A stretch of 64,000 nucleotides of DNA, from the NCBI GenBank assembly GCA_039096225.1, contig JBBPEB010000006.1:669501-733500 (forward strand). The letters run 5' to 3'. Of the stretch, positions 36,378 through 53,600 are shown in pieces (within the stretch, counting starts at the first letter, position 1; the number at the start of each line of letters is the position of its first letter). The position numbers and the translations under genes were made by a program. The notes under the pieces were generated by a model that was given only the letters and a program-made list of their open reading frames with translations, was not told the origin of the DNA and made no database searches. Source of the stretch: Blastocystis sp. Blastoise (Eukaryota; Sar; Bigyra; Opalinata; Blastocystidae).

Positions 36378-36440
<63 letters not shown>

Positions 36441-37552
36441 TATGCAAGAGTAGTTCCTACAACTTTTTGTTGTTCTAATTCTGTGAATATACATAAAGCA
36501 GGAGTAATAACACTGCCTCCACCAACACCAAAGAATCCACTAATAAATCCACTAAATACACCAGTACCTAATAATGTTCTCCATTCAGTAGTAGCCATTG
36601 TGCCTTCCATTAATTTATGAATAAATCGTTTCCATATAGTTTGTTCTTGATCATTAGTAGTAGTAGTAGTAGAAACAGTAGTAGTATTATTAATATTATC
36701 AGTAGTATTAGTAGTAGCAGTAATACTATCATTAGTAGTAATATCATTATTAATATTATTATTAGCAATAGTAGCATTAATATTATTATTATTATTATTA
36801 TTAATAGTAGAAACAGGAGTAGGTTGAGAAGAAGGTAATGTAGATAAAGTAGATTGTTGTTCAAGTTGTTTCTTCTTACTATATTCTAATAAATAACTCT
36901 TTAAAGGAACAGTTGGTGCAATAAGAATACTAAACCAACCAAAAATCTTCTTTAATGTACGGCTATTAAATCGTCCAGTAAATCGTGCACTACATTGAGA
37001 TAAAATCATAGCTGTACAAGTTAAGACTAAAGCAGCAGGAACATCTACAGCACCATTTTGATAATATGTAACTGCACTAGTTAAACCAGTAGCAACAATA
37101 GCAGCTAAACTAGTACCTTGTGCCATATGTTGAGAAGCACCAAAGAATCCAGTTAACATAGGTATCATAATAAAACCACCACCTAAGCCAACCATAGATC
37201 CAAGACCACTAGCTACAAAACCAATACCAAATGCAAATGCCCATTTTTGAGGTTTAGAATAAGTTTTTTTAGCTTTTACAGCAGATTCAGCAGTATTCTT
37301 GGTAGCAGCTTCATTTAATGTTTTAGGAATAGATTCTTCAATGACTTTATTTGCTTGCTTAGATACATCTTGTGCAACTTTTGTAATATTTTCTGAAACA
37401 TTCTTTTCAATTTGTTCAGCAAATGTTCTTATAAAAGCATTATTTGGTCTAAAAATGACTCTTTGAGTAGATTGAGGAAGAGTAACAAGGCATCTTGTTA
37501 CAGGTCTATAAAGTTTAGGGATAGCACGAAACATCGCTTGATAAAAACTCAA
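36102..37552 (-). CDS. TauE/SafE family membrane protein with mitochondrial-type leader
   Basis: Two exons on the minus strand, about 37552-36440 and 36314-36102; about 441 residues. TauE/SafE proteins are multi-helix transporters linked to export of sulfite or organosulfonates; the substrate here is unknown. Two halves are visible: GLGSMVGLGGGFIMIPML near residue 120 and FISGFFGVGGGSVITPAL near 345, each followed by a GTSLA/GTTLA segment, as in the family's internal repeat. The N-terminus (many Arg, no acid up to about residue 45, then FIRTFAEQ) looks like a mitochondrial presequence. An Asn/Thr-rich insert of about 70 residues separates the halves. The intron holds (TTA)n, and neither edge shows GT or AG; the join is set by GTTLA and THYRLGH. 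The gene ends with TAG. Confidence 0.85.
36380..36440. repeat. (AAT)n microsatellite in the TauE intron
   Basis: About 60 bases of AAT repeat directly abut the end of exon 1 of the TauE gene, so the splice edge is inside or next to the repeat. Confidence 0.9.
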
Positions 37553-37806
37553 TAAATTCTTAGAAAAGAATTAGAAAATAAGGAGTTTACAATCAAGAAA
37601 TAATTAAATAAATTTAAGACTCTACAAAAACCAGAAACTTAATTAATCACGGGAAGTTTTCATTAATCGAGAAACTATTAAAGATTATTCGTAGAAGAAT
37701 CACATTTGTAGAATAAAAAAGAGTTTCCTTTGTATATCAGAGGGTTCACGAATTAAACTCAATTATTCTTAATTAGAATATATATACATATAGTCAGTAC
37801 CATTTT
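37553..37806. promoter_or_regulatory. Shared divergent promoter region
   Basis: Only 254 bases separate the start codons of the TauE gene (minus) and the oxidoreductase gene (plus). Both products carry mitochondrial-type leaders, so co-regulation is plausible. No specific box is clear. Confidence 0.45.
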
Positions 37807-39233
37807 ATGAATCGACTTGTTGTCAATAGATTACATTTTTCTAAATGTTTACAACCTTTTCAGAAGCGATATGTTCATGCGATGGTTTGTGAAGAATATG
37901 GAAAACCCCTCGTTATGAGAGATTTAACAAGACGAGGGTTGAATAAAAACGAAATCCGTATCAAAGTACATTATTGTGGTATCAATCATGCTGATATTTT
38001 GTCGTGTTTGGGGAAATATCAAGAAAAAACTCCAGTTCCATTTGTTCCAGGAGTTGAAGTCACTGGAGAATGCGTTGAAGTTGGAAAAGAAGGTCTTATT
38101 AAGGTATTTTTATATATTTAATGTCATTTTTCTATAATATGTATATATATATATATATGTATTTTTGTTTTATATATATATAGAAAGGTGATAAAGTAGT
38201 ATGTATATATAAAGGTAGTGGTGGCTTTACAGAAGAGTGTATATGTAATAGTGATGATTGTTTTATTGTTCATCAAGTATGAAGAATATATATATATAAT
38301 AATAATACTATTATTATTACTACATATATAAATACTATATATCTATAGGATATACCTTTATGGGTTTATAGTAATATGGCTATTAACTTTATTACTGCAT
38401 ATATAGCATTAATTCATAAGTTGTCCTTACCTTTACCTTCTCTATCACATCCTCTTCCTATTCAATCTCAAACACCTCTTTCTACTCTATCAAATGACAA
38501 GTCAATCGTCATCACAGGTGCTTGTGGCGGTAGTGGAATTATTGCTCTTCAACTTAGTCTTTTTCTTCATCTACAATCCTATTGTATTGTAAGTGGTCAA
38601 GATCAATTAGATTTCTTAAAAGATTTTTCGCGTCGTTATATTCAGAATTATACACATTATTATTCATCTATTAAAGAACCTTCTTCTCCCGTGATTATTG
38701 ACTATGAGTTATATCCGAAATTTGGGGAACGAGTTCGTACTTTTATGCCTGTATATATATAAAGTTATTACTGATAATATGTATATACAATAGTATTATT
38801 ATACTATATATATATGTATAAATAATAATTGTTCTTATTTTGAGTATTATAATTATTAATTCTATATTCTAGGATGGTGTTGATATTATTTATGATTTAA
38901 TTGGAGGAAAAGATCAAGCAGGAAGAAATCTAACGAAATGTGCAAAATGGAATTCAAATATCCTTAAGATATAATAAATAATAAATAATAAATAATATAT
39001 ATAAAAATAAATAATTAAATAAATATATAAATAATATATAATTAATAAATATATAATAAATAATAAATAACTAATAAAATTAGTTTTCTTAATATCTATA
39101 GCTTTATTTCCTCTTGGGTTTATTCAAGGAATACCTTCAGTACAGTTAAACCATATTATGGTTAAAAATATGAATGTATTAGGTGTTTATTTAGGTAGTT
39201 ACAAGAAAAATAATCCTGCTATCATTCAACAAG

Positions 39234-39264
<31 letters not shown>

Positions 39265-39535
39265 TATTATATTCTTTATACCATTTGAAGAATTATTTTT
39301 TTTTAAATAAAATACATAGGCCATTGATGCATTAGGATTTTTATATAAAAATAATTTTATCTGCCCCTATATTGATAAGATATATAATTTGAATGATGCC
39401 AATCAAGCTTTGGAAGATATGAATTATGTCATTAACGACAAATTCAGTAGTCATACACCAAAGAAAAATAATGGCAAAATCATTTTATCTGTGGGACAAC
39501 CTTTATATGAACATTTTTGGGGATGTCAATTCTAA
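37807..39535 (+). CDS. Quinone oxidoreductase-like (zeta-crystallin type) MDR protein
   Basis: Exons: 37807-38103, 38184-38276, 38349-38750, 38873-38969, 39102-39232, 39320-39535; about 411 residues. Medium-chain reductases of this group use NADPH to reduce quinones or enones. Visible: GINHADILSCLGKYQ and PFVPGVEVTGECVEVG in the GroES-like half, then the Rossmann segment ITGACGGSGIIALQL and the VDIIYDLIGG strand. The zinc-binding residues of alcohol dehydrogenases are not apparent. The leader up to KRYVHAM looks mitochondrial. Intron 4 has no GT where KWNSNILKI must join LFPLGFIQG; a canonical GT further upstream would delete that conserved strand. Confidence 0.83.
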
Positions 39536-39821
39536 TTTCTTTTCTTTTTCTTCATTTTTTAACAATTTTTTTGCATATATATATTAATCAGCATATGATA
39601 ATTGAAAAATAATTTTTTTTGTTATATTGAAACACACTTTAATTTAGTATAATAAAAGTTCACTACAAAAAACAAAAAACACTTGATTTTTTTTTTATTA
39701 AAAAAGCTGACTTGAAATTAAAAAAAATAATTCTTTTTTAATCAGTTTACTCTAATGTATGTATTTTTCTTGAAAATAAAACTATTATATTTTATTCAAA
39801 TACATTCTCTTTATAGTTTTA

Positions 39822-40268
39822 ATGAATCTTCAAAACCAAATCACAGGAAGCGTGGAAATCATTTTTCCTAACAACGATAAATTTGAAGGTATTCTGGAAA
39901 ATGGATTCATCAAAGAAGGAACAGTTGATGTAACGCTACCAAATGGAGATAAATATAAAGGTCATGTATCCAAAGGAAATATGGATGGTTATGGACAATA
40001 TGTTTATAAGAACGGAGATGTCTTTCTTGGTATGTTCGTGAATGGAAAGAAATGTGGCGTAGGAAAGTATATCTTTCGTGATGAAACTACATTAGAATGT
40101 GAATTTGTTAATGATCAAAGAAATGGACGTGCTGAATACACTTATAAGAATGGAGACATATTACAAGCTGAATATGAAAATGATCGATTAGTTCGTAAAG
40201 TTCAATACATCTATAAAAATGGAACTACAATTAATTATAAAGATTACAAGATGATTATTGAGCAATAA
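39822..40268 (+). CDS. MORN-repeat protein, 148 residues, single exon
   Basis: About six tandem MORN units of 21-23 residues fill the protein, for example YKGHVSKGNMDGYGQYVYKN and AEYTYKNGDILQAEYENDR. MORN repeats often bind lipids or organise membrane-skeleton contacts. It is short, with no other domain and no signal peptide. It is the only intronless host gene in this window. A poly(A)-like AATAAA overlaps the stop codon. The precise role is unknown. Confidence 0.85.
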   Translation: MNLQNQITGSVEIIFPNNDKFEGILENGFIKEGTVDVTLPNGDKYKGHVSKGNMDGYGQYVYKNGDVFLGMFVNGKKCGVGKYIFRDETTLECEFVNDQRNGRAEYTYKNGDILQAEYENDRLVRKVQYIYKNGTTINYKDYKMIIEQ

Positions 40269-40768
40269 AACATCCCTGAACTATTCAACTTATTCCATTC
40301 TTTATATTATATATTTCTTTTACATTAATCTTCAAACTTTTCTTCTTTTTTATTTAATAAAGTAGTATTATTTCATGCTTTATTATTTTTTTAGCAAAAT
40401 TATTTTTATTTAATTTATATATACTATCTAGTTCTTTTATATGTGATGTTTTATTTTTTCATGTTATTTCTTTTCTTTTCTACATAATTGTTTTTCTATC
40501 TTATATCGTTTATATTGTTCACTGTTAACATGATTTGCTTTATTTCTATATTCAATGCTATAAATCCATTAAAATACAAAAAGATTAAATATAAATGACT
40601 CATTGAAACAGAGAACTTTTTAAACTATTTCATCCCAACACAAAAAAGGAGAAACCCGTCAAGTTATCAAATAATATATAGTAATTGATAATCATTGTAC
40701 ATATTTGGAAAAGTGTTTTCATTGATGGTTTTTGTCTCAAATTTATTTTTGTTCTTTATCATTTAATA
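40269..40768. other. Intergenic region before the GH38-like gene
   Basis: 500 bases of AT-rich DNA. I see no gene; it should include the terminator of the MORN gene and the promoter of the next. Confidence 0.55.
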
Positions 40769-44980
<4,212 letters not shown>

Positions 44981-45377
44981 TAGTCATCATATTTGTTTTC
45001 ATATATGGTTCTTTATAATAATTATAAACTCAATATATTATTATATATTTTTAGTATTCTTTTGTTTATTTCATGTCTAATCACAACTCGTTTTTATGAA
45101 TTTTTATATATTTACTTTATATGTTTTCTCATACTTTAAAGGAATGTTTGACTGTAATTCTATTTAATTTGAATTGAACTAATTTATATATACGCTCTTC
45201 ATTACTGTAGACTAGTTAATAAGGACTAAAATTTAAATACTAGCCATTATTATAGAAAATCTTAACAAAAAAAAGAAACAACAAGAAAAGTGAGTCATGC
45301 AATGACGCATTTAATGGACAGAAATATTGTTCTTTGTTTTTTCTGGTGACAAATTTGTTTTAATATTTATAGACAAG
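44981..45377. other. Intergenic region, about 400 bases
   Basis: AT-rich, no gene seen. It separates two genes on the same strand. Confidence 0.55.
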
Positions 45378-46674
<1,297 letters not shown>

Positions 46675-47115
46675 TACTGTATATATCATAATAAATAGTA
46701 GTGATCCTCATATTATTATAAAAGTATAGATTTTAAAAATATTTACAATTTATATATTTCCTTTTATTTGTGCATGTGTTTATATGTTTTTTTTTCAAGT
46801 TAATCTTTATACAGTTAATTCGTGTTTATATATTATTTATTTGGTGATATATTATATTTATATCTATAAATGTATTTTGTTTCTTCTTAAAATTTTATTT
46901 GAAGAAAAACATTAAAAAAGGTTATAAAAGCAAAACATGACATTGAAAAACATATGTAAAATCAATAAGAAAAAGAAAATATATATATAATGAAATAAAA
47001 CTAGATAATTTAAGAATAAAAAAATACTGTAATGCCGATATGAAATTAGAAAATAGTTATGATCAATGAAGAATATATGCAAGTGTTACAATTCTATCAT
47101 GTGAATGATATTTAA
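46675..47115. other. Convergent intergenic region
   Basis: 440 AT-rich bases between the 3' ends of two facing genes. No gene seen. Confidence 0.55.
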
Positions 47116-47323
47116 TTAGTTTTTTTTGTTGTTATCATCAGATGGTTTTCGTTCTGATACTTTAGACCAATAGTTCTTTTGTTGACCATAATCTTCTTTT
47201 TTATTCTTCTGTTCGTACGCCCATCCACCAGCAACTAAACCAAATGCAACTACCCAAATAGCAATACTAGATATATATGAAATAAAGAGAAATATATGCA
47301 TACGACGAACCAGATACTCTCAT
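47116..47323 (-). CDS. Small single-helix membrane protein, 56 residues
   Basis: Exon 1 is 47323-47304 and exon 2 is 47266-47116, joined by GTATGC...TCTAG in phase 2. The product starts MRVSGSSIAIWVVAFGLVAG, one membrane helix, and continues with a charged tail (EQKNKKEDY to DDNNKKN). An unspliced alternative start at 47301 is also open. The size and shape resemble small accessory subunits of mitochondrial or ER complexes, but I recognise no family. Confidence 0.5.
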
Positions 47324-47617
47324 GAATGCTTCAAAAATAAAAACAAAGAAAATTCTATTGGAACAACAATCAGCTTTCGTTGATTAAAAAAATGATTTTC
47401 AAAAAATAGTTTCTTTTTTTTTATAATTAATTAAATAAACAAAACAATAGTTTGTGAAATATACAAGAATTATAGCATATTACATTTTGCAAAGAATGAA
47501 TAACAAGATACATAAGTATAAAACATTCTGAATATTAAAAAATTAAGTTTAAAAAATGATGTAATAAATACAGTACATGTTATAAGAGAAAGAAATATAG
47601 AACTAATTTGACTATTT

Positions 47618-47970
47618 TTATTCTTCAATTTCATCAGGAAGATCATTTAAATCTAATTTTTCACCAGTAATCTTATTATATAACTTTTCAACTTCATCAG
47701 CAACAGTTTCAAAGTGAGAAGTAGCATCATTAGAACAAGTGATGAAACATTTATCTTTCTTTCCACTGCTTACAGGAGCATAAACATCAGAAACATAATC
47801 GAATTTTTCAAGGATTTTTCCTAATAAGTCAATACCAGGTTGTAATTCTTTAATAGGTTTCTTAGTTTCAGCAGTAGTAGCAATAATACAAATATAGAAA
47901 CCCTTAGAACAAACGTGATGGTCAGAAGAAACACAAGTAATATAAATATCTATATATAATATTAAATAAA

Positions 47971-48001
<31 letters not shown>

Positions 48002-49445
48002 TAATAATATATATATATAAATATCAGAGCTTCTAGCAGGATATCCAGCTCTTTCAACTTGTTTAGCAGGAATAATAATTTGAGCAGAAGAAGCATTATT
48101 TGTACCGTCAATAGGATGGTTTAATATACAAATACTACGTACAACTTGACCAATAACTTTACTCTTTTCTTCAGGGAAATAAGAATGAGAACCAATAAGT
48201 ACTTTACAAGAAGCGGCCATATCCTCAACACGAATACCTACAGCTTGACCATTCTCATTATATAAGATTTCATCAGGATTACGATATATATATATATATA
48301 TATTCATCATTAATAATAAAACATAAAAATAATAATAATAAAAAAAAATAATAATAATAAAAAATAATAATATCTATATATACCGATTCATCATGAAAAC
48401 ACCTCCGTGAACAGAAGCAGAACGAGCAAATCCTTCAGGTAAATTAGATAAACCATATTGAGGATAAATAAAAGGAGAACTACCATATTGACTTAAAGAA
48501 TAACCATAAAGTTTAATAGCTCTAACAGTTTCAGTAGCAGGTTCTTCGAGATAATCATCATTTAACTTTAAAGCCATAGCATGACCAGTAAAATCTCTAC
48601 AGTTATCATCTAATCCATATTGATCAAATAATTCGTTCATAGTCATGTGATTAAGAGGGACATCAGCATCTTCAGCAACACCATCATCTCCAGGAATTTC
48701 CATATTCACAAGATTAGTAACAAAAGAACGATATTTCACTTTTTGAATCATACCTAATAAAGGAGTAGAAAGAGCTTCAGAAGCAGTAGCAGGCATCTAT
48801 AGAAATTATAGTATAGTATATTATATAGATAAATAATAATAAATATAATAAATATAAATTAAATAAATAATAATAAATAAATATAAATTAAATAAATATA
48901 AATTAAATAAATAATAATAAATAAATAATTACCTTAGAAACGTTCTTCTTCTTACCATTGTAAACAAAAGAACCTTCAATGGAAGAGAAAGACATATAAA
49001 CAGTAGTTCTAGTCTTAAGTAACATCTTTACAAGTTTACCTATAAAAACAAATAATAGAATATTTTAAAAATATGAAAATATTTAAAAATAAGAGAATAT
49101 AAATAAAAAAGAAAACATTAATATATATATACCACAAGCCATTAAGAACTTAGGGATAACATCAACGTTGTAATCTCTATCCTTACCGAACTTAGCGATA
49201 ACAGAATCACTAGGTTTTTCACCCTTGAATTTTTCATATAAATCACTAAGATGATAAGTAGCACATTCTTCACCATAATCTCTATTACGATCAATAGTTA
49301 AAACCTTCCAACCATGAGCAGAAAGTAAACCAGAGAGAATACATTCCTTAATACCGGTACCCATGACAATAGCATCGTATTCACCATCAGCAAGGTAATA
49401 ATAAGTCTTGTCGTTAATAGTTATAGATCCTTCCTTCTTATCCAT
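47618..49445 (-). CDS. GDI1: Rab GDP dissociation inhibitor (GDI)
   Basis: Minus-strand exons: 49445-49133, 49039-48933, 48796-48384, 48281-48025, 47949-47618; 473 residues, close to the usual 450. GDI extracts prenylated GDP-Rab from membranes and recycles it through the cytosol. Landmarks: [73 protein letters not shown], and [21 protein letters not shown]. The Rab-binding platform and mobile effector loop regions look intact. Introns 1 and 2 are GT-AG. Intron 3 (NR|NPDEI) lacks AG. Intron 4 ([11 protein letters not shown]) lacks GT and is flanked by an 11-base direct repeat. Confidence 0.93.
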
Positions 49446-50631
49446 TTCGTATACTGTATATTAATCAATAAATCTACAAAGAATTATTTATAAATTATTT
49501 AATCTTCATAATGAAATGAGATCCATGATTGAAACGAAAATGCTTAATTATCATAAAATATGACTCATCACTTTACATTTAAAACTTTGCTTTTCTAATG
49601 TCTTCTTTTTTTCATGAATTATTTGAAAGATATCCTTGTTATTCTATAAATCCCCGCAGAAAATTCCTATGTATTCTTAGTGTTTTCTTAGATTTTCTCT
49701 TGTTTGATTTCAACTTTTTATGGAAAAAGATATGGTTTCCTTTTCTATTTTTGATTTGTATATAGAACATACATTAAGAAATATCACTCAATAATTATGC
49801 GGACATAATAATTAAATCTCTTAGGACATTTGTATCTTATGAATATTTTTTATCATAATTTTCAAAAGTAACTACTCATAAATGAAATAAAAAAGTTAGA
49901 TGAATCATATTATGAGTGTGAAAATTATTCAAACTTTTGTGTTTTCTTTAATTGCCTCTAATTTTTTTTTCTATGTATTTTAATGCTTTGTATCATCTTA
50001 ATAAACCAAAAAAATTATTGAATTCATTTAAAACGAAAAGAAATTGCTATTAATAGTGATCAATTACAAATTACGACTTGTCAAACGCTTTGAAACCTAT
50101 ATTTATATGAGAAATAAGTATATGAAAAACCAATTTTTGTTTATTTTCAATCTCGAGGAGTCTCTAATCAACATTTTTATAAAAAAACGTTTGTTTCTGT
50201 AAACAATTAATAATTTCTCAAATGATTTGTTTTCTTTATGATTTATATATATAACTATATTGAAATTCGTAGCAAAAAAAGAATTTAGATTAAAAAACTA
50301 AAAAAAAACTAAAAAGATATTTTTATTCAAGCAAATTGAAAAAAAAAACTATTGATAGAAGAATATTTGTGTCAATTAATAAATTTGACACACTAAATGT
50401 ATATAATAAAGATATTAATATACAATGTAAAAAAAAATAGCTAATTATACTAGAAATACACAAAAGAGGAAATAATAGTTTGAAATGAATAAGAAGCTAT
50501 TTTATGAAAAAGAGAAAACGATATATATGTACACTTATATATATATAAATTAAAAAAAAATATATAAATGAAATATTAAACAAAATAACACATAACTAAT
50601 AATAATAGTATACATATAAATATATGTATAT
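49446..50631. other. Intergenic region, about 1.2 kb
   Basis: AT-rich. It should hold the GDI promoter on the right of 49445 and the 3' end of the next minus-strand gene. No gene, RNA or repeat stands out. Confidence 0.6.
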
Positions 50632-53600
50632 CTATGATTTTTCTTCAAAAATTAGATGATGATGTTTCATAGAGATTATTATATGGTTAAGATGAAGAAA
50701 TATTTCTAGTGATTGTTTTAAATAATAATCTGATGTAAATAATCTATTTAAAAACGATTTCATAGAATTTGATAAAGAAGTTGAAGTATATTGAATATCT
50801 ATTTCTAATATATATTGATTTGCTATATATTCTAATAATTGAAATCTTGTTATTAAACATGAAGAAATACTATATGGAGAAGTCGAAGGAAGTAAAGTGA
50901 CTTTATTATAAATAAATTGTTTTAAAGAATTATCAATAGTAATTAATGGAATATTACTTATACGTAATGTATAATAACCAAAAGAAGTAGAAGATAATTG
51001 AGGAATAGAATTACATAAAATAGGATCTTTCTCAATTACTTTCATTTTATATCCATGTTGATCACAATAATAATTTTTAAATACTATTTGATATTCAAAT
51101 AAAGAAGTACAAAGAGATGTATCTATATTATATAATGATAAATAAGTACCATAAGCAAATGGAACATCTGTTTCTGGATTTATACACATTAAAGAGGCAG
51201 ATTTATTATTTATAATAATCTCATGACTTGTTGATACGAATGAATGAAATAATGTTTTATAAGATTTCTTTAAAGATAATAATATAGAATTCTCTTTAGA
51301 ATTCAAGAGTTGAAGTATAGTATATCGATTCTTTATATTTGTATTTAATGATATTTGTATTGTTAATGTAGCAGATGTCTATAAATAAATATATTATTAT
51401 TATTAATAATAATAAAAATAAAGAATAAAAAATATATTAAATATATTATTAATAATAATAAAAATAAAAATATAGAATATAAATATATTATTAATAATAA
51501 TAAAAATAATAATATTAATAATAAAAAATATATACAAAATTAAATTGATTATAATAAGGAAAAATATGAATTGAAGAGGAATATGTAGATAATATTCGAT
51601 TAATAATTTCTTCATATTTATAACTATCAAAATCTTGTATCATATAAAATGGTATATTATTATAATGAACAGTATCAATAATATGAATAGCATTTCGTGG
51701 CTTTTGAATAAATTCTATAACAAAGAAACATAAGAAATAAATTCGATAAAAATCATTTATATAATAATAATAAACAAAATAGTAAATATAATAATAATAA
51801 GTATAATAATAATAAGTATAATAATAATAATTAGCATAATAATAATAATAATAAACATAATAATTATAATAAACATAAAAATATATAAAATTTTCTATAT
51901 AGAATATATACGACATTGACTATTATCAATAGTATCCCAAATTTCTCCTTCTAGACATTGTCTACTTCTATATCCTTCATGAGTATTGTTACCACAAGAT
52001 AGATAAGCTATACTATTGACTAATGTTTTTGGCCATTCTTTTTGTTGTTTACAATAACTTTTCTTTATACAATTATTACCATCACTATATTCATCAAATA
52101 AACATAACTTACAACCTATATTATAATGTCTATTATTATCATGTATAAGGATACCGTTAGTACATATATCACATTCATTTATTCTTTCATTATAATATAA
52201 AATACCTTTACATTTATTAGTATTCTTTTGAAATAAACTTTGCTTATTCTTTCTCTTACTAGACTTTCGATGTTTTTGCTTAATAAAACTATTATCATCT
52301 TCATTATTTATATTTCTTAATCGTCTTATATGATTTGATTTTATTCTATTTTCTTTTTCTATAATATTTAATATTATTTGTTGTGAATAAGTATTATATA
52401 AAGTAGTTGCTATAATAGTATATAAAGTAGTTTGAGGAATTTCAAGAGGTATACCAGATATTATACCTGAATATTTATTTAAAATAACTCCTTCAGGTAA
52501 CTTTGGAGTTATTGAATATCTTATTTGCTTATCTGAAGATTGAATTACTTGAATATAAATAAATGTTTCATTTATATAATAAATAGGAAGAGAATCTATA
52601 GATATATGTTTTTGATGATATATACATTGATCTTCTACTAATATTAATTCTGATGAACATATATACTTTATATATCCATTATATCCATCTTCACATGTCT
52701 TATAATAATAAGAATTATTATATATATTATAATCTAATTGAGGAATCATACATAAAGAATTAGAATTATACTTATATTCAAAGAGAACAATAGGTAATAA
52801 TGTATTATTTAAAGAAGAAATATATGTAGATATATAAGGACAAATAGAATTAGAAGGAGAATTAGTATTTAAACATAATTTTATTTTCATCATATAATTA
52901 TTATAAGATATACTGTTATAAAAATAAAATGTTTTCTTTTCATTTCCTTCTTTTGTCCAGAATTGATTATGAACTCTGTCTAATAATACTTGAGTATTAT
53001 TATATATACCATATATCTCCCAACTTGTAGGCATATACTGTTTACAAGTAGTAGGACTATATATAGTATATTGATTTATAATATCATCTTCATTATTATG
53101 ATTATTATTATATATTTCGATATCTTGACAAGAAGATATTGATACTGTTGTAGACTTTTCTATAGTATTATATTCTAAAATAAAACTATCTTCTTTATTT
53201 TTATCTATATCAATATTTTTATCATCATCAATATTCATTGACTTATAAATAGTTTTATCAGAATCACTAATAACTGTATCTAATTCAAATAATTGAGATA
53301 TAATGCTTTCATTAAAGAATCCATAGTGACGATAATACTCATTGTATTTTTTCTCATAATAAATAGCATCTTTAAAACTATTTAACGACATACACGTGAC
53401 ATTCACATGTACTATATCTGTTTTACGATATATTTGTATTTGTTTATAAGAAGAATTCCATGTAGAATAAACTAATTGATTCTTATTATTATTATCCATA
53501 ATTTCTATTGAACATGATTCTTTTATATATGGGAAACTTAGTACAAAAGAAAGAGTATTATGATTATCGCTTACTATAGATTGTAATGTAAATGAATGAG

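Noticed and set aside
38900-39101. GT-AG splicing of oxidoreductase intron 4 from AAATGTGC
   Set aside because: It keeps frame but deletes KWNSNILKI, a strand expected in this family.
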